Source of the DNA: Paludibacteraceae bacterium
GTDB lineage: Bacteria > Bacteroidota > Bacteroidia > Bacteroidales > Paludibacteraceae
Direction: 5' to 3'
Length of the DNA: 19,656 nucleotides
Assembly (NCBI GenBank): GCA_023227695.1
Contig: JALNVE010000016.1
Coordinates: 1-19,656, forward strand
The notes below the pieces were generated by a model. That model was not told the DNA's origin, did not search any database, and saw only the letters and a program-made list of their open reading frames with translations. The translations under genes were made by a program, and so were the position numbers. This document shows positions 1 through 8,530 of the stretch, in pieces (within the stretch, counting starts at the first letter, position 1; every line of letters begins with the position of its first letter).

Positions 1-153
1 TCAAAACATCTTAAACTCGAGACCGAGGAAAAGATTAGGGTATATGACTCCTTTACAAAAATTTAAACAATTGACAAACTTGGATTTAAATGAGGTTGCA
101 TTGTCCGCTTGAATCCAGCTTTTCAATCAATATGGAGAGATAAAATTTCTTCG

Positions 154-206
154 TTTTCTTTTTTTTGGTGCTGACAAAATGCATTCGCTATACATAAAAA
201 AGAAAA
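154..206. repeat. 11-bp A/T inverted repeat downstream of the HTCS gene
   Basis: TTTTCTTTTTT at 154-164 is perfectly complementary to AAAAAAGAAAA at 196-206, with a 31-base spacer. It starts about 33 bases beyond the stop codon of the minus-strand regulator gene. It could form a weak bidirectional terminator hairpin, but the long loop and all-A/T stem make this uncertain, and no better terminator is visible after this gene. Confidence 0.25.
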
Positions 207-238
207 GGAAAAACTTTCTACGGCACGGTTTAACAACG

Positions 239-3200
239 TTATTTCTTCCGCTCCTTATACTCCGTTGGTGTTACTCCATATTTCTGCTTGAAGCAACGGC
301 TGAAGTAACGAGAATCGGTCATACCGATCATGTAGGTAATTTGCGTCATGGAGTATTCGCCGGAGTCGATCAGTTTAGCGGCATGAGCCAATTTCGTTTC
401 ACGGATAAACTCGTTCGGCGTCATACCCACCAAGGCCTTCACCTTCGACAACAGATGCCAACGGCTTACCTTCAAAGCATCCTGAATATCGTCGGCAGAC
501 AACTCGCCATTGTCCATGTTCTTCTCGATATAATCTACCAACAGACGCATGAAATCGTCGTCGAACTTCTCGGCCTTGACCTCCTCTTCCTGAGGAGTTT
601 CGGAAATAGGAGCCTCGCCCGATGGCTTTTGTCCATATTCACGAAGCAATTCGTCACGATATTTTTCCTGCCATTTTTTTCGCTCAGCTATGATGTTGTC
701 AATCCTTGTCTCCAAGTAAACCATACTGAACGGCTTGGTTATATAATCGTTCGCTCCAATCTTTAAACACTCCAATTTGCTCTGCATATCGGTCTTGGCC
801 GTCAACAGAACCACTGGAATATGAGAAATCTGTTCATCCAAACGGACCGCACGCACATACTCTATTCCATCCATCTCCGGCATCATGATATCGGTGATGA
901 CAAAGTCTGGCATCTCGCGCTTGGTTGTCTCCAATCCCACCCTTCCGTTAGGCGCATCCAACACATTGAAACGTTTAGAAAGGACGGAAACCAAAAACTC
1001 GCGCATCTGGTCGTTATCTTCAATGATCAACAAAGTTGGAACGGTCGCATCTTTCTTCTGTGGAGAAGGCTCTGTTAAAGACGTTGCCTCCTTATCTGTC
1101 ACATCTTTATCGCTGACAATGATATCAGAATGGTTATCAAAATGAGCGGTACCCGGCTTGATTCTCACCTCAAACATAGAACCCACATTTTCCTCGCTCT
1201 CCACACGCACGTTTGCCTTATGCATATCCACAATCTCCTTTACGAGCGACAAACCGATACCCGTTCCGCTCTGCTTGGTCAACGAGTAAGCCTGCAACGT
1301 GGTGAAACGTTCGAAGATGACCGAGAGCTTATCTTTCGGCATTCCACAACCCTCATCCTTCACACGGATTACTCCTTCGCCATCTTCCAACGAGATAGAA
1401 ACAGAAACTGATTTGCCCGAAGATGTAAACTTAAAGGCATTGGAAAGCAGGTTGAACATCACCGTATCAATCTTATCACGATCAATCCAAAACGAAGCGC
1501 CGTTGGTCGTATCCGTAATGTTGAGTTTCACCTGTCTATTTTCTGCAATCTTCAGGAAGTTAGAGCTGCAGGAAGAGACGAATTCACCCAAGTTGGTACG
1601 TTCCACACGAAGACGCATCTTGTTGCTCTGAATCTTACGGAAGTCAAGGATCTGATTCATCAGCCTCAACATTCTATTGGTATTGGTGTGCACCACCTCC
1701 AACTGTTCACGGTCCTTATACTCCAACTTACCGTTTTCCAACACATTCTCCAACGGAGCATTAATCAGCGTCAACGGCGTACGGAGTTCGTGAGAAACAT
1801 CGGTAAAAAACTGCAACTTCATGGACGACATTTCCCTATCCAACGTCATCTTCGAACGAAGACGGTAGAATGAGAACAAAACGGTAAGGATGGTTCCCAC
1901 CAAAGCGAGTCCAAACAAAACATAAAGAAGGATGGCCCACCCCGTTTCCCAAAAAGAAGGAAGAACCACAATCTTGATTACACGGTCGTTATCGAACCAA
2001 ATGCCCTCACTGTTGGTCGACTTCACACGCAAGAGATACTCACCCTTCGGCAAGTTGGTGTAGGAAGCCACACGTTGTGTGCCGACAAAATTCCAATCGG
2101 TCTCAAAATTGTCCAACTTATATGCGTACTGAATGTAAGCCGGATTTCTGTAATCCAAGGCAGCATACTCTATAGAGAAGACGTTCTGGTCTGAATTGAG
2201 GATGATGGTATCCATATTGTTGACCGTCTCCGTCAGAGGAGAATTCTCTGTTCCAATTTCCATCTCCTTATTGAAAATCATGAAACGGGTGAAGACAATC
2301 TGAGGCTGATACACCTTATCCTCGATTGAACCAGGGAAGAAGGAATAATAACCAGAGCTGGAGCCCACCACGATCTCGCCCGACTTACAACGCACAATGG
2401 CACGTTCGGAGAAACCCACATGATCCAAACCTCGGATTTTTCCGAATGGCTCAGCCACCTGTTTTTTCTTATCGAACTTCACGATAGCATCCTCGGTAAC
2501 CACCCAAAGGAAACCTTTCTCGTCCTCTTGAATGCTCAACACCAAATCAGACGGAAACTTCTTATTCTCCTTGTTATATGAGATAAAATCGGGGGTATCA
2601 CCCAAAAAGAATGATGAGCGGTTTTTGAACAGTCCGCCACCAAAAGAGGCAAACCACATCAAGCCGTCCTTATCCTGCCAAATATCGTAGATACAGCTAT
2701 TATCCAAATCGGTATTTTCGGAGTTATAGAAGAAAAATTTGATGTCTTCTGGATTAGTGAAATCATTTGAAAAGACGGTAATACCCTCATTGGTACCCAA
2801 CCAAACATTTCCGTTGGTATCCTCAAAGAGGCAACGTGTCAATAAAACGGTTGGCGGATAGTTATTCTTCAGTTTATTATTTCGATGAATGAACTTAGCA
2901 TCTGCAGCATTGGGATTTTGCAACAGCATCAATCCATTCTCTTTCGTGGCAAACCACATACGGGATTGACTATCTTCCAAAATATCCATCACAGCGGTAG
3001 AGACAAACGGAGGCGCATCTTCACGCATAGAATAGAAACGTGCAGAGAAGGAATTATCTCTTGGCACAAAGCGGTAAACGCCCGTGTTAGAACCAACCCA
3101 AATCGCACCTTTTCGGTCCTGATAGAGAGCCGTTACATGAGATAAGACGCTCTTCGACTTCACCACATCGCCACTCTTAGTCAGATAACCCAACAAATTA

Positions 3201-4654
3201 TGGTTGGAATCGTAGATGCGGACGCAATCGTCTTGCGAGGAGATCCACAAACGACCCGAATTATCTTCCAAAATAGCTAAAATATCATTGTCCTCAATAT
3301 ATTCAGGAGAGCTCTTGCACTGAGTAAAAACGAAAGATGAGTTTTGCGTCACACACTTCTCCACACCTGTGTAATGGGTAGAGATCCACATCACGCCCAT
3401 CGTATCCAAAAACGACGGATAGATAACAGATGGAAACATACGCCCTTTCATACCCTCCTTCTCAAACTTAGGTGTCTCGCCGCTGTAACCGTCAGCATAC
3501 CAAATGTCGTTTGAAGCGGATGGCATCATCCAAAGTCTGTCTCGATCATCACGGAAAGAAAATACGGATGAAATGGTAGACGCCTTTTCTGAGAAGGAAT
3601 ATACATTGCCCTGATAACCAAACGGCAAATATTGAGTTGTCATTTTATTCACATCCAAGCGATAGAAACCAGGCAAGCCTTTTGCCTTAAACCAGATGTC
3701 TCCTCTTACATCCTTGAATGAATAAAGGATACCAGACAACTTTGCACCCAAAACAGATGAGACCTCACTCTTCTGACTCGTCCTATTATCAAAAATGAAA
3801 TAGCCCGCATCTTCCGTTGAGATAAAATATTTCGAACCGGAGAGCGGCAAAACATTGTTCAAATCAGAGTTTGTAGGCAGTTGGAATTCCGAGAAACGGC
3901 GTTTCACCCTATCATAACGGAACAGACAGCCTTCAGAAGATGCAAACAGCACCTCTCCGCCCGCATAGGTTAATGCGGAGAGAGAATTCTTTTTTTCCTT
4001 ATTGGAAACAAGATGATAAGCATTAGGTTCTTTCGCATTCTTCGGAACAACGGCTATACCATTATCGGTCAAGATCCAGATGTTTCCATCAAGATCGGCA
4101 GACAACGACTGCACTTCATGGCCGGTTTTCTGTTGAGTCTGGTTACAGAAAAAAGTTGTGACAACCGAATCCTTTTTTATAGAAACACGCACGCATCCGT
4201 TAGAAAATCCGATCATCCAAATATCACCGTCGGGCATCTTCTGCATCTGCTTGACGGTTATGTAATTATCACCTTTATTATCGTCAATGGAAGGATAAAT
4301 TTTAAATTTTTCATGTTTGGCATCAAAACGGAGTACCTGCCCCATATTGTTGAGCACCCAGATATATCCGTCATTATCGAGCAACAAACGTTGGAAGTGG
4401 TTGCTCACGCTTCGTCCCAATTGACGGGAACTTGCCTTATAGTTTTTGAAAGAGTAACCATCGAAACGACTCAAACCGTCGCGGGTAGCAAACCAAACGA
4501 AACCCTCACCGTCGCGCAGCATATCCGAAACCGAATTCTGCGACAAACCATTCTCTACGGAATAAGATTCAGATACAATTCGACCTTGTGCCCACAAAGA
4601 CTGAAGACAAAGAATCAAAAAGGCACCTATGAATAAGAGAGAACGAAACATCAA
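239..4654 (-). CDS. Hybrid two-component system regulator (HTCS): periplasmic sensor, histidine kinase, receiver and AraC output in one chain
   Basis: One-protein signalling system of 1471 residues in the inner membrane. A signal-like N-terminus (about 1-22, ending LWAQ) leads to a large periplasmic sensor built of repeated beta-propeller 'Reg_prop' blades (about 30-745; recurring D..G..W..T..G motifs), then a Y_Y_Y domain (about 830-895), a membrane span (906-930), a HisKA domain with H-box SHELRTP and phosphoacceptor His955, an HATPase domain (N-box around 1068-1072, G1 DEGCGM at 1100-1105, G2 GTGIGL at 1130-1135), a receiver domain with phosphoacceptor Asp1255 in DIMMPEMDG, and a C-terminal AraC-type DNA-binding domain (about 1366-1470). 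All key catalytic residues are present, so it should be active. In this family the sensor normally binds a glycan fragment and the AraC domain switches on polysaccharide-use genes. No SusC/SusD pair lies in the window, so its target and ligand are not shown. It is 53 bases downstream of apbE on the same strand and could be co-transcribed. Start may be either of two adjacent Met codons. Confidence 0.95.
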   Translation of the reverse strand: MMFRSLLFIGAFLILCLQSLWAQGRIVSESYSVENGLSQNSVSDMLRDGEGFVWFATRDGLSRFDGYSFKNYKASSRQLGRSVSNHFQRLLLDNDGYIWVLNNMGQVLRFDAKHEKFKIYPSIDDNKGDNYITVKQMQKMPDGDIWMIGFSNGCVRVSIKKDSVVTTFFCNQTQQKTGHEVQSLSADLDGNIWILTDNGIAVVPKNAKEPNAYHLVSNKEKKNSLSALTYAGGEVLFASSEGCLFRYDRVKRRFSEFQLPTNSDLNNVLPLSGSKYFISTEDAGYFIFDNRTSQKSEVSSVLGAKLSGILYSFKDVRGDIWFKAKGLPGFYRLDVNKMTTQYLPFGYQGNVYSFSEKASTISSVFSFRDDRDRLWMMPSASNDIWYADGYSGETPKFEKEGMKGRMFPSVIYPSFLDTMGVMWISTHYTGVEKCVTQNSSFVFTQCKSSPEYIEDNDILAILEDNSGRLWISSQDDCVRIYDSNHNLLGYLTKSGDVVKSKSVLSHVTALYQDRKGAIWVGSNTGVYRFVPRDNSFSARFYSMREDAPPFVSTAVMDILEDSQSRMWFATKENGLMLLQNPNAADAKFIHRNNKLKNNYPPTVLLTRCLFEDTNGNVWLGTNEGITVFSNDFTNPEDIKFFFYNSENTDLDNSCIYDIWQDKDGLMWFASFGGGLFKNRSSFFLGDTPDFISYNKENKKFPSDLVLSIQEDEKGFLWVVTEDAIVKFDKKKQVAEPFGKIRGLDHVGFSERAIVRCKSGEIVVGSSSGYYSFFPGSIEDKVYQPQIVFTRFMIFNKEMEIGTENSPLTETVNNMDTIILNSDQNVFSIEYAALDYRNPAYIQYAYKLDNFETDWNFVGTQRVASYTNLPKGEYLLRVKSTNSEGIWFDNDRVIKIVVLPSFWETGWAILLYVLFGLALVGTILTVLFSFYRLRSKMTLDREMSSMKLQFFTDVSHELRTPLTLINAPLENVLENGKLEYKDREQLEVVHTNTNRMLRLMNQILDFRKIQSNKMRLRVERTNLGEFVSSCSSNFLKIAENRQVKLNITDTTNGASFWIDRDKIDTVMFNLLSNAFKFTSSGKSVSVSISLEDGEGVIRVKDEGCGMPKDKLSVIFERFTTLQAYSLTKQSGTGIGLSLVKEIVDMHKANVRVESEENVGSMFEVRIKPGTAHFDNHSDIIVSDKDVTDKEATSLTEPSPQKKDATVPTLLIIEDNDQMREFLVSVLSKRFNVLDAPNGRVGLETTKREMPDFVITDIMMPEMDGIEYVRAVRLDEQISHIPVVLLTAKTDMQSKLECLKIGANDYITKPFSMVYLETRIDNIIAERKKWQEKYRDELLREYGQKPSGEAPISETPQEEEVKAEKFDDDFMRLLVDYIEKNMDNGELSADDIQDALKVSRWHLLSKVKALVGMTPNEFIRETKLAHAAKLIDSGEYSMTQITYMIGMTDSRYFSRCFKQKYGVTPTEYKERKK

Positions 4655-4707
4655 ATATCAATTATCAATTATTAAAAACCAATCAAAATTGAGAAAGAAC
4701 CAAATAT

Positions 4708-5775
4708 TTATTTTTTTTCTGCTGCTGCAGTTTTAACCTCTTTCTTTTTCAAATATTTTTCAAACCCAGCCGTATATTGCACTGCAAAATTACCCTGAAG
4801 ATCAGAATAGATGAAATAAGCCTCAACATCGGGAATGGAATTAGCAACCATAAGACCATCTTCAAGCCCCATCACCAAGAAAGCAGTAGCATAAGCGTCT
4901 GCGAGCTTACAATTAGGAGCAATAACAGTAGTACTCAATAAGTTATGTCCTAAAGGATAACCTGTATGAGGATTTATGGTATGCGAAATTTTCTGACCAT
5001 TTATAAAATAATACTGACGGTAGTTGCCGGAAGTAGCCACCGCATTATCATTCAACTGTACAATACTTTGGAGGCTGACGTGCAGCATAGTACTATCATC
5101 AATAGGTTTTTCAATACCGATAGTCCAACGTTTTCCCTTATTGTTATAACCCTTAGCTACCACCTCACCGCCTATATCAATCATATAATTTGAAATACCT
5201 TTGGAATCCAAAAGAGAGGCAACAACATCGCAAGAATAACCCTTTGCAATGGCAGAAGCATCCAACATAACCAAGCTGTCAGTCTTTACGATTTTATTAC
5301 CTACCAAGCTCACTTTCTTATAACCGACATGCTTCATAACAGAATCAATGAGAGTAGAGGTCAAAAGCTCCTTCTTTTTGAAGCCAAATCCCCACGCATT
5401 AACCAAAGGAGCCACCGTCATATCAAACGCACCGTCCGTACGCTCAGACACTTGATTTGCCGTTTCAAAAACAGAACGAAAAAAATCATCGACCACTACT
5501 GTCGTATCATTTCTGTTGATTCGGGAAATGATAGAACTATCATTAAATGTAGAGAGAGAAAGTTCGAAAACATGAAACAAACTATCGATCTCATGCTGAT
5601 AAGATTTATTATCTGGAGATTCGTAGATGATTTTGTAGAATGTACCATGCACCCTACCGTTTAACTCCATGTAATCTGCTTTAGGAGAGGAACATGAATC
5701 ATAAAAAAGCAAAAAGAAAATCCCTACTACTAAAGTAAGTATTAATACTATAATTCGTCTTTTTTGTATTCTCAT
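4708..5775 (-). CDS. apbE: ApbE-family FAD:protein FMN transferase
   Basis: A 355-residue flavin transferase that covalently attaches FMN from FAD to a Ser/Thr of exported or membrane proteins, classically NqrC/RnfG-type subunits of Na+-pumping respiratory complexes. Family motifs appear in order: SRIN (84-87), FDMTVAPLVNAWGFG (117-131), DASAIAKGY (172-180), MIDIGGEV (198-205), VATSGNYRQYY (246-256), SHTINPHTGYP (264-274) and ADAYATAFLVMG (292-303), the last containing the metal-binding Asp/Thr region. The N-terminus (7-25) is a hydrophobic anchor followed by Cys28; the residues before it (Y-D-S-C) are a poor lipobox, so a lipoprotein is possible but a simple membrane anchor is as likely. The tail is Lys/Ala-rich. 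It lies 180 bases downstream of the lyase gene, behind a terminator, and 53 bases upstream of the HTCS gene. None of its usual flavoprotein substrates is encoded here. Function by family is firm; the physiological substrate is unknown. Confidence 0.94.
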   Translation of the reverse strand: MRIQKRRIIVLILTLVVGIFFLLFYDSCSSPKADYMELNGRVHGTFYKIIYESPDNKSYQHEIDSLFHVFELSLSTFNDSSIISRINRNDTTVVVDDFFRSVFETANQVSERTDGAFDMTVAPLVNAWGFGFKKKELLTSTLIDSVMKHVGYKKVSLVGNKIVKTDSLVMLDASAIAKGYSCDVVASLLDSKGISNYMIDIGGEVVAKGYNNKGKRWTIGIEKPIDDSTMLHVSLQSIVQLNDNAVATSGNYRQYYFINGQKISHTINPHTGYPLGHNLLSTTVIAPNCKLADAYATAFLVMGLEDGLMVANSIPDVEAYFIYSDLQGNFAVQYTAGFEKYLKKKEVKTAAAEKK

Positions 5776-5894
5776 AACTAGTTTATACCATTTTTACAAA
5801 AAGAATTGTTCACCTAAATGGTTTAGCAAAATAAGCAATAAAATCTCAAAAAAGAGAATAATTTATAATTAATACGAAAGGAGAGGAGATAAAT

Positions 5895-5918
5895 AAAAAA
5901 TGTAATCCATTACATTTT
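5895..5918 (-). terminator. Probable intrinsic terminator after the lyase gene
   Basis: On the minus strand, AAAATGTAA and TTACATTTT form a 9-bp stem around a TGGA loop, followed by a further run of T (A at 5895-5900 on the plus strand). It lies 38 bases after the stop codon of the lyase gene. The stem is A/T-rich, so strength is moderate. It would separate the lyase transcript from apbE. Confidence 0.5.
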
Positions 5919-5939
5919 CCTTCTAATTTCTTAGATTTT

Positions 5940-5953
5940 TGCAATGGATTGCA
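5940..5953. repeat. Palindrome TGCAA-TGGA-TTGCA right after the lyase stop codon
   Basis: A perfect 5-bp inverted repeat around TGGA starts two bases past the stop codon of the minus-strand lyase gene. Its sequence is nearly the inverse complement of the terminator palindrome at 5897-5918 (both read ATGYAATCCATTRCA in one orientation), so the two can also pair with each other as a stem of about 12-13 bp. Confidence 0.45.
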
Positions 5954-5955
5954 TT

Positions 5956-8148
5956 TCATCTTCTCACTACCCTCTCATTTCTACTTCCGTTTTCATCTTC
6001 CACCACAACCGTATAAACTCCAACACTCAAATTAGAAAGTGAAACTTTCAACTGAATTCGATCCGTTTTTTGGTAAAAAACAAGCTTTCCTAATTCGGAA
6101 TAAACAGAAACAATTGAGTTATCTTTCAAGCCTTCCAAATAAAAATCATTCTGAGTAACTGTTGGGTAAAGAGACCAACTTTCAGAAGTAGCTTCCGATA
6201 AACCAACATCATTTGTACCGGTTAATAAAATAGGCGTACGCGCGCAATAGTTGCCCGCCGTAATTCGCCAATTATAGAAGAAGAGATACCAAGGTTTGGC
6301 ATTGATCCAAGCCAAGTTACAGCCGTCCAGAGAAATCAAGCCATCCACTTTATACGGAAAAGAAATCTCCGCTTGATGGGAATGGTAAAGTGCAGCCGTT
6401 GTTCCGTTTGCATCCATACGGTATTTTCCAGCAGGAAGCGTTACGCCAATAGGCAAACGACACTCATAAGGCGCAATGCCTTCAAATGTACGGGAGAAAA
6501 TCAGAGAACCGTCGGCATCGTTCAAGATTCGGATGGAGGCATCCAATTTTCCTGTCGGATAGATGGAGATGGAATCGATGGTCAATTCGCGGTAAACGGT
6601 AAATACCATCCACTCCGTATCGAAATTGCTGCGCGTCCAAGCGGCAGAGCCCAAAACCCTCTCGCCCACCGTACCGTTAAATCCATCCGGATCGGCCACA
6701 TATACGTATGATTTCCCATCCGGATAATGCGTCTGATAGGAGGCAGACAAAACAGCATCAGAAGATTCCGACTCGAACCAAGCATACTTTTTCCCTTCCT
6801 CTTGAACAGAAAGCGTCACCTCATCACCCGCCTTTCCTTCATAATCCTTAACGGGAAGCAAACCAGATGTAACGCGAACACTGTCTGTAACCGAATTACA
6901 CACGTAAGAAGATACTGTTATTTCATAAAGTCCGGCATCTTTTACCTGAATTTTCGAGCCTTTTCCTGGCAGTATTTTCCCATCTTTTTTCCATTCAAAA
7001 TTCAAATTATTCGAATCCAAACGAGAATCCAATGTTACAAATGAAGTGTTACATATACGAACATCAGGACCCAAATCAGGTTTCAAATCATTCCACAAAT
7101 TAACCGTATCTCTTCGAGTACAACCTGCACTATCCAACACAAGGACATATTGGCCAGGAGTCCAAGTAGATATAGAGAATTCATCTCCAAAAACTTCACC
7201 ATTCAACAACCATACATACGTTGCATTTTTAGGCTGAATATCAGAAGAAAAACCTACCGATTCTGCCCCTGTACAGAGTGTTTGATCTGCTCCTATTTCC
7301 GGTTTTCGGCAAGATTGATAAGCCACGTCAGCATATTCGGTTCCAATTTTCACATCATCGAGCCAAGCATAGCAGGAATCAGCACTGCTCCATGTCTCAT
7401 CATCACCGCCATGGAAGGTCGAGATATAAAAATTGTCTACCTTATCTCCATTCGAAGTAAAACGTAGCCCTGTCAAGAGTAACACTTGCTGACCATCGAT
7501 CCAAAGCTCCACCTCACCATCGTAAGTAGATCCATCCGTGTTTATCTTCACACGCTCAGCTACATGATACCATTTTCCAGGAGTAAAAAACACGTTGCTG
7601 CCATCGGGATAAACCAAATCAAAATCCTCACCATATACGGAAGGCTTATCCATGTGATATAGATAAAGAACTATTCTACCACCTGCACGCCATACCAAAC
7701 GGGCAGAAAAGCCATTGGTTCCGTCGCACATATCACCACCCGAGCAGTTGTCACCGCCCGCCAATCCCGGCAACTTTCCTCCGAAACTAGTTGTTCCCCA
7801 CGAAAAATTCTCAGATAAGCGAATTTGATACGATGCAAAAGCCTCCGAACGAGGATTGAACTCAAGCGGAATCTGGCAACCTGTAAACTCAGGACCAAAT
7901 TGGTTCTTCGGATAAAGTATACGCATGGAATGTAAACCCGAAGCTGCGGCTGTATCATCAATCATGGTACGGTTTGCCAATCCCTGATCCCAGTCGGCAG
8001 GCGAAAAACCTTCAGAACTCCATAATGAGCGCACAAAAGGAGTTCCTACCTTAAAGCTCTCAAAATCAGTAGAGGATATCATCTCTGCCAATACAACATT
8101 CACATTAACAAGTAATAGCAATAATCCTATTATTTTCTTCATCTCCAT
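5956..8148 (-). CDS. Secreted PL14-like polysaccharide lyase with Ig-like domains and T9SS type A sorting domain
   Basis: 730-residue exported protein. Signal peptide 1-21 (cleavage after VLA), an N-terminal beta-jelly-roll domain (about 25-275) resembling polysaccharide lyase family 14, two Ig-like domains (about 281-352 and 353-428), a less clear beta-rich region (430-645), and a C-terminal T9SS type A sorting domain (about 657-730, SWSLYPTVTQNDFYL through GVYTVVVED). The lyase domain shows GGKLPGL with Lys125, FSARLVWR with Ser148 and Arg150, and LYLYH with Tyr162 and Tyr164. This spacing matches the Lys/Ser/Arg/Tyr/Tyr active site I recall from the Chlorella-virus PL14 alginate/glucuronate lyase. 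The likely role is eliminative cleavage of a uronic-acid polysaccharide at the cell surface or outside the cell; the actual substrate cannot be read from sequence. It is transcribed divergently from the giant T9SS cargo. Start is Met1 or Met3. Confidence 0.78.
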   Translation of the reverse strand: MEMKKIIGLLLLLVNVNVVLAEMISSTDFESFKVGTPFVRSLWSSEGFSPADWDQGLANRTMIDDTAAASGLHSMRILYPKNQFGPEFTGCQIPLEFNPRSEAFASYQIRLSENFSWGTTSFGGKLPGLAGGDNCSGGDMCDGTNGFSARLVWRAGGRIVLYLYHMDKPSVYGEDFDLVYPDGSNVFFTPGKWYHVAERVKINTDGSTYDGEVELWIDGQQVLLLTGLRFTSNGDKVDNFYISTFHGGDDETWSSADSCYAWLDDVKIGTEYADVAYQSCRKPEIGADQTLCTGAESVGFSSDIQPKNATYVWLLNGEVFGDEFSISTWTPGQYVLVLDSAGCTRRDTVNLWNDLKPDLGPDVRICNTSFVTLDSRLDSNNLNFEWKKDGKILPGKGSKIQVKDAGLYEITVSSYVCNSVTDSVRVTSGLLPVKDYEGKAGDEVTLSVQEEGKKYAWFESESSDAVLSASYQTHYPDGKSYVYVADPDGFNGTVGERVLGSAAWTRSNFDTEWMVFTVYRELTIDSISIYPTGKLDASIRILNDADGSLIFSRTFEGIAPYECRLPIGVTLPAGKYRMDANGTTAALYHSHQAEISFPYKVDGLISLDGCNLAWINAKPWYLFFYNWRITAGNYCARTPILLTGTNDVGLSEATSESWSLYPTVTQNDFYLEGLKDNSIVSVYSELGKLVFYQKTDRIQLKVSLSNLSVGVYTVVVEDENGSRNERVVRR

Positions 8149-8530
8149 TCTATTTTTAAACTGTTAAGATAAGAATTTCTAACATAGAAAATTAATGGCG
8201 AATTCAAAAAAGCCAAAAAATCTTTCGAAAAAACAAAAATTCACCTTTAAACATTACTTTTTTTGAGAAAAAAACATGTAATTTGCAAGGAAATAAAGCT
8301 CTACTTTATAATACAATGAATTCCTATTTTGAAAAAGAAAACGAATACAAAACAGGACAATATGTTAATTAGGGAAAAAGAGTTATTAAATTTCATGAAT
8401 TATAACTATATTTTCTTTATTTTGTAGATAATGAATATTTATAGATAGGGTTTATTTATAAAAATTATCAACAAACGAGCTTGAAAAGAGTTTAATGAAC
8501 ATCTAACTAACGGCCAAAAAAAATTATCAT
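8149..8530. promoter_or_regulatory. Divergent AT-rich intergenic region between two T9SS cargo genes
   Basis: 382 bases without a supportable gene, very AT-rich. It must contain the start signals of both the minus-strand lyase gene and the plus-strand giant gene. For the plus strand I see only imperfect -7 elements (TATTTTG at 8325-8331 and 8418-8424, one base short of TAnnTTTG). The 5' ends and any operator sites cannot be fixed by eye. The bases before the giant gene's ATG are A-rich with no Shine-Dalgarno sequence, as is usual in Bacteroidota. Confidence 0.5.
8179..8208 (-). promoter_or_regulatory. Candidate -33/-7 promoter of the lyase gene
   Basis: On the minus strand TTTG (8205-8208) and TATGTTAG (8179-8186) are spaced by 18 bases. 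This resembles the Bacteroidota -33 TTTG / -7 TAnnTTTG promoter, with two mismatches in the -7 element. It would give a leader of roughly 25 bases. The match is partial. Confidence 0.3.

Noticed and set aside
1..127. Minus-strand frame ending YPNLFLGLEFKMF-stop at base 1, resembling the last strand of an outer membrane beta-barrel
   Set aside because: It is closed upstream by TGA at about base 128-130 and has no ATG, giving at most 42 codons. It may be a degraded remnant of a porin-type gene, but nothing else supports that.
179..766. 195-codon plus-strand open frame antisense to the HTCS gene
   Set aside because: It is the shadow of the AraC and receiver coding region; its product has no recognisable domain and the minus-strand protein is unambiguous.
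8316..8372. 18-codon open frame (MNSYFEKENEYKTGQYVN) in the divergent intergenic region
   Set aside because: Too short, no supporting promoter at the right distance and no similarity; expected by chance in AT-rich DNA.
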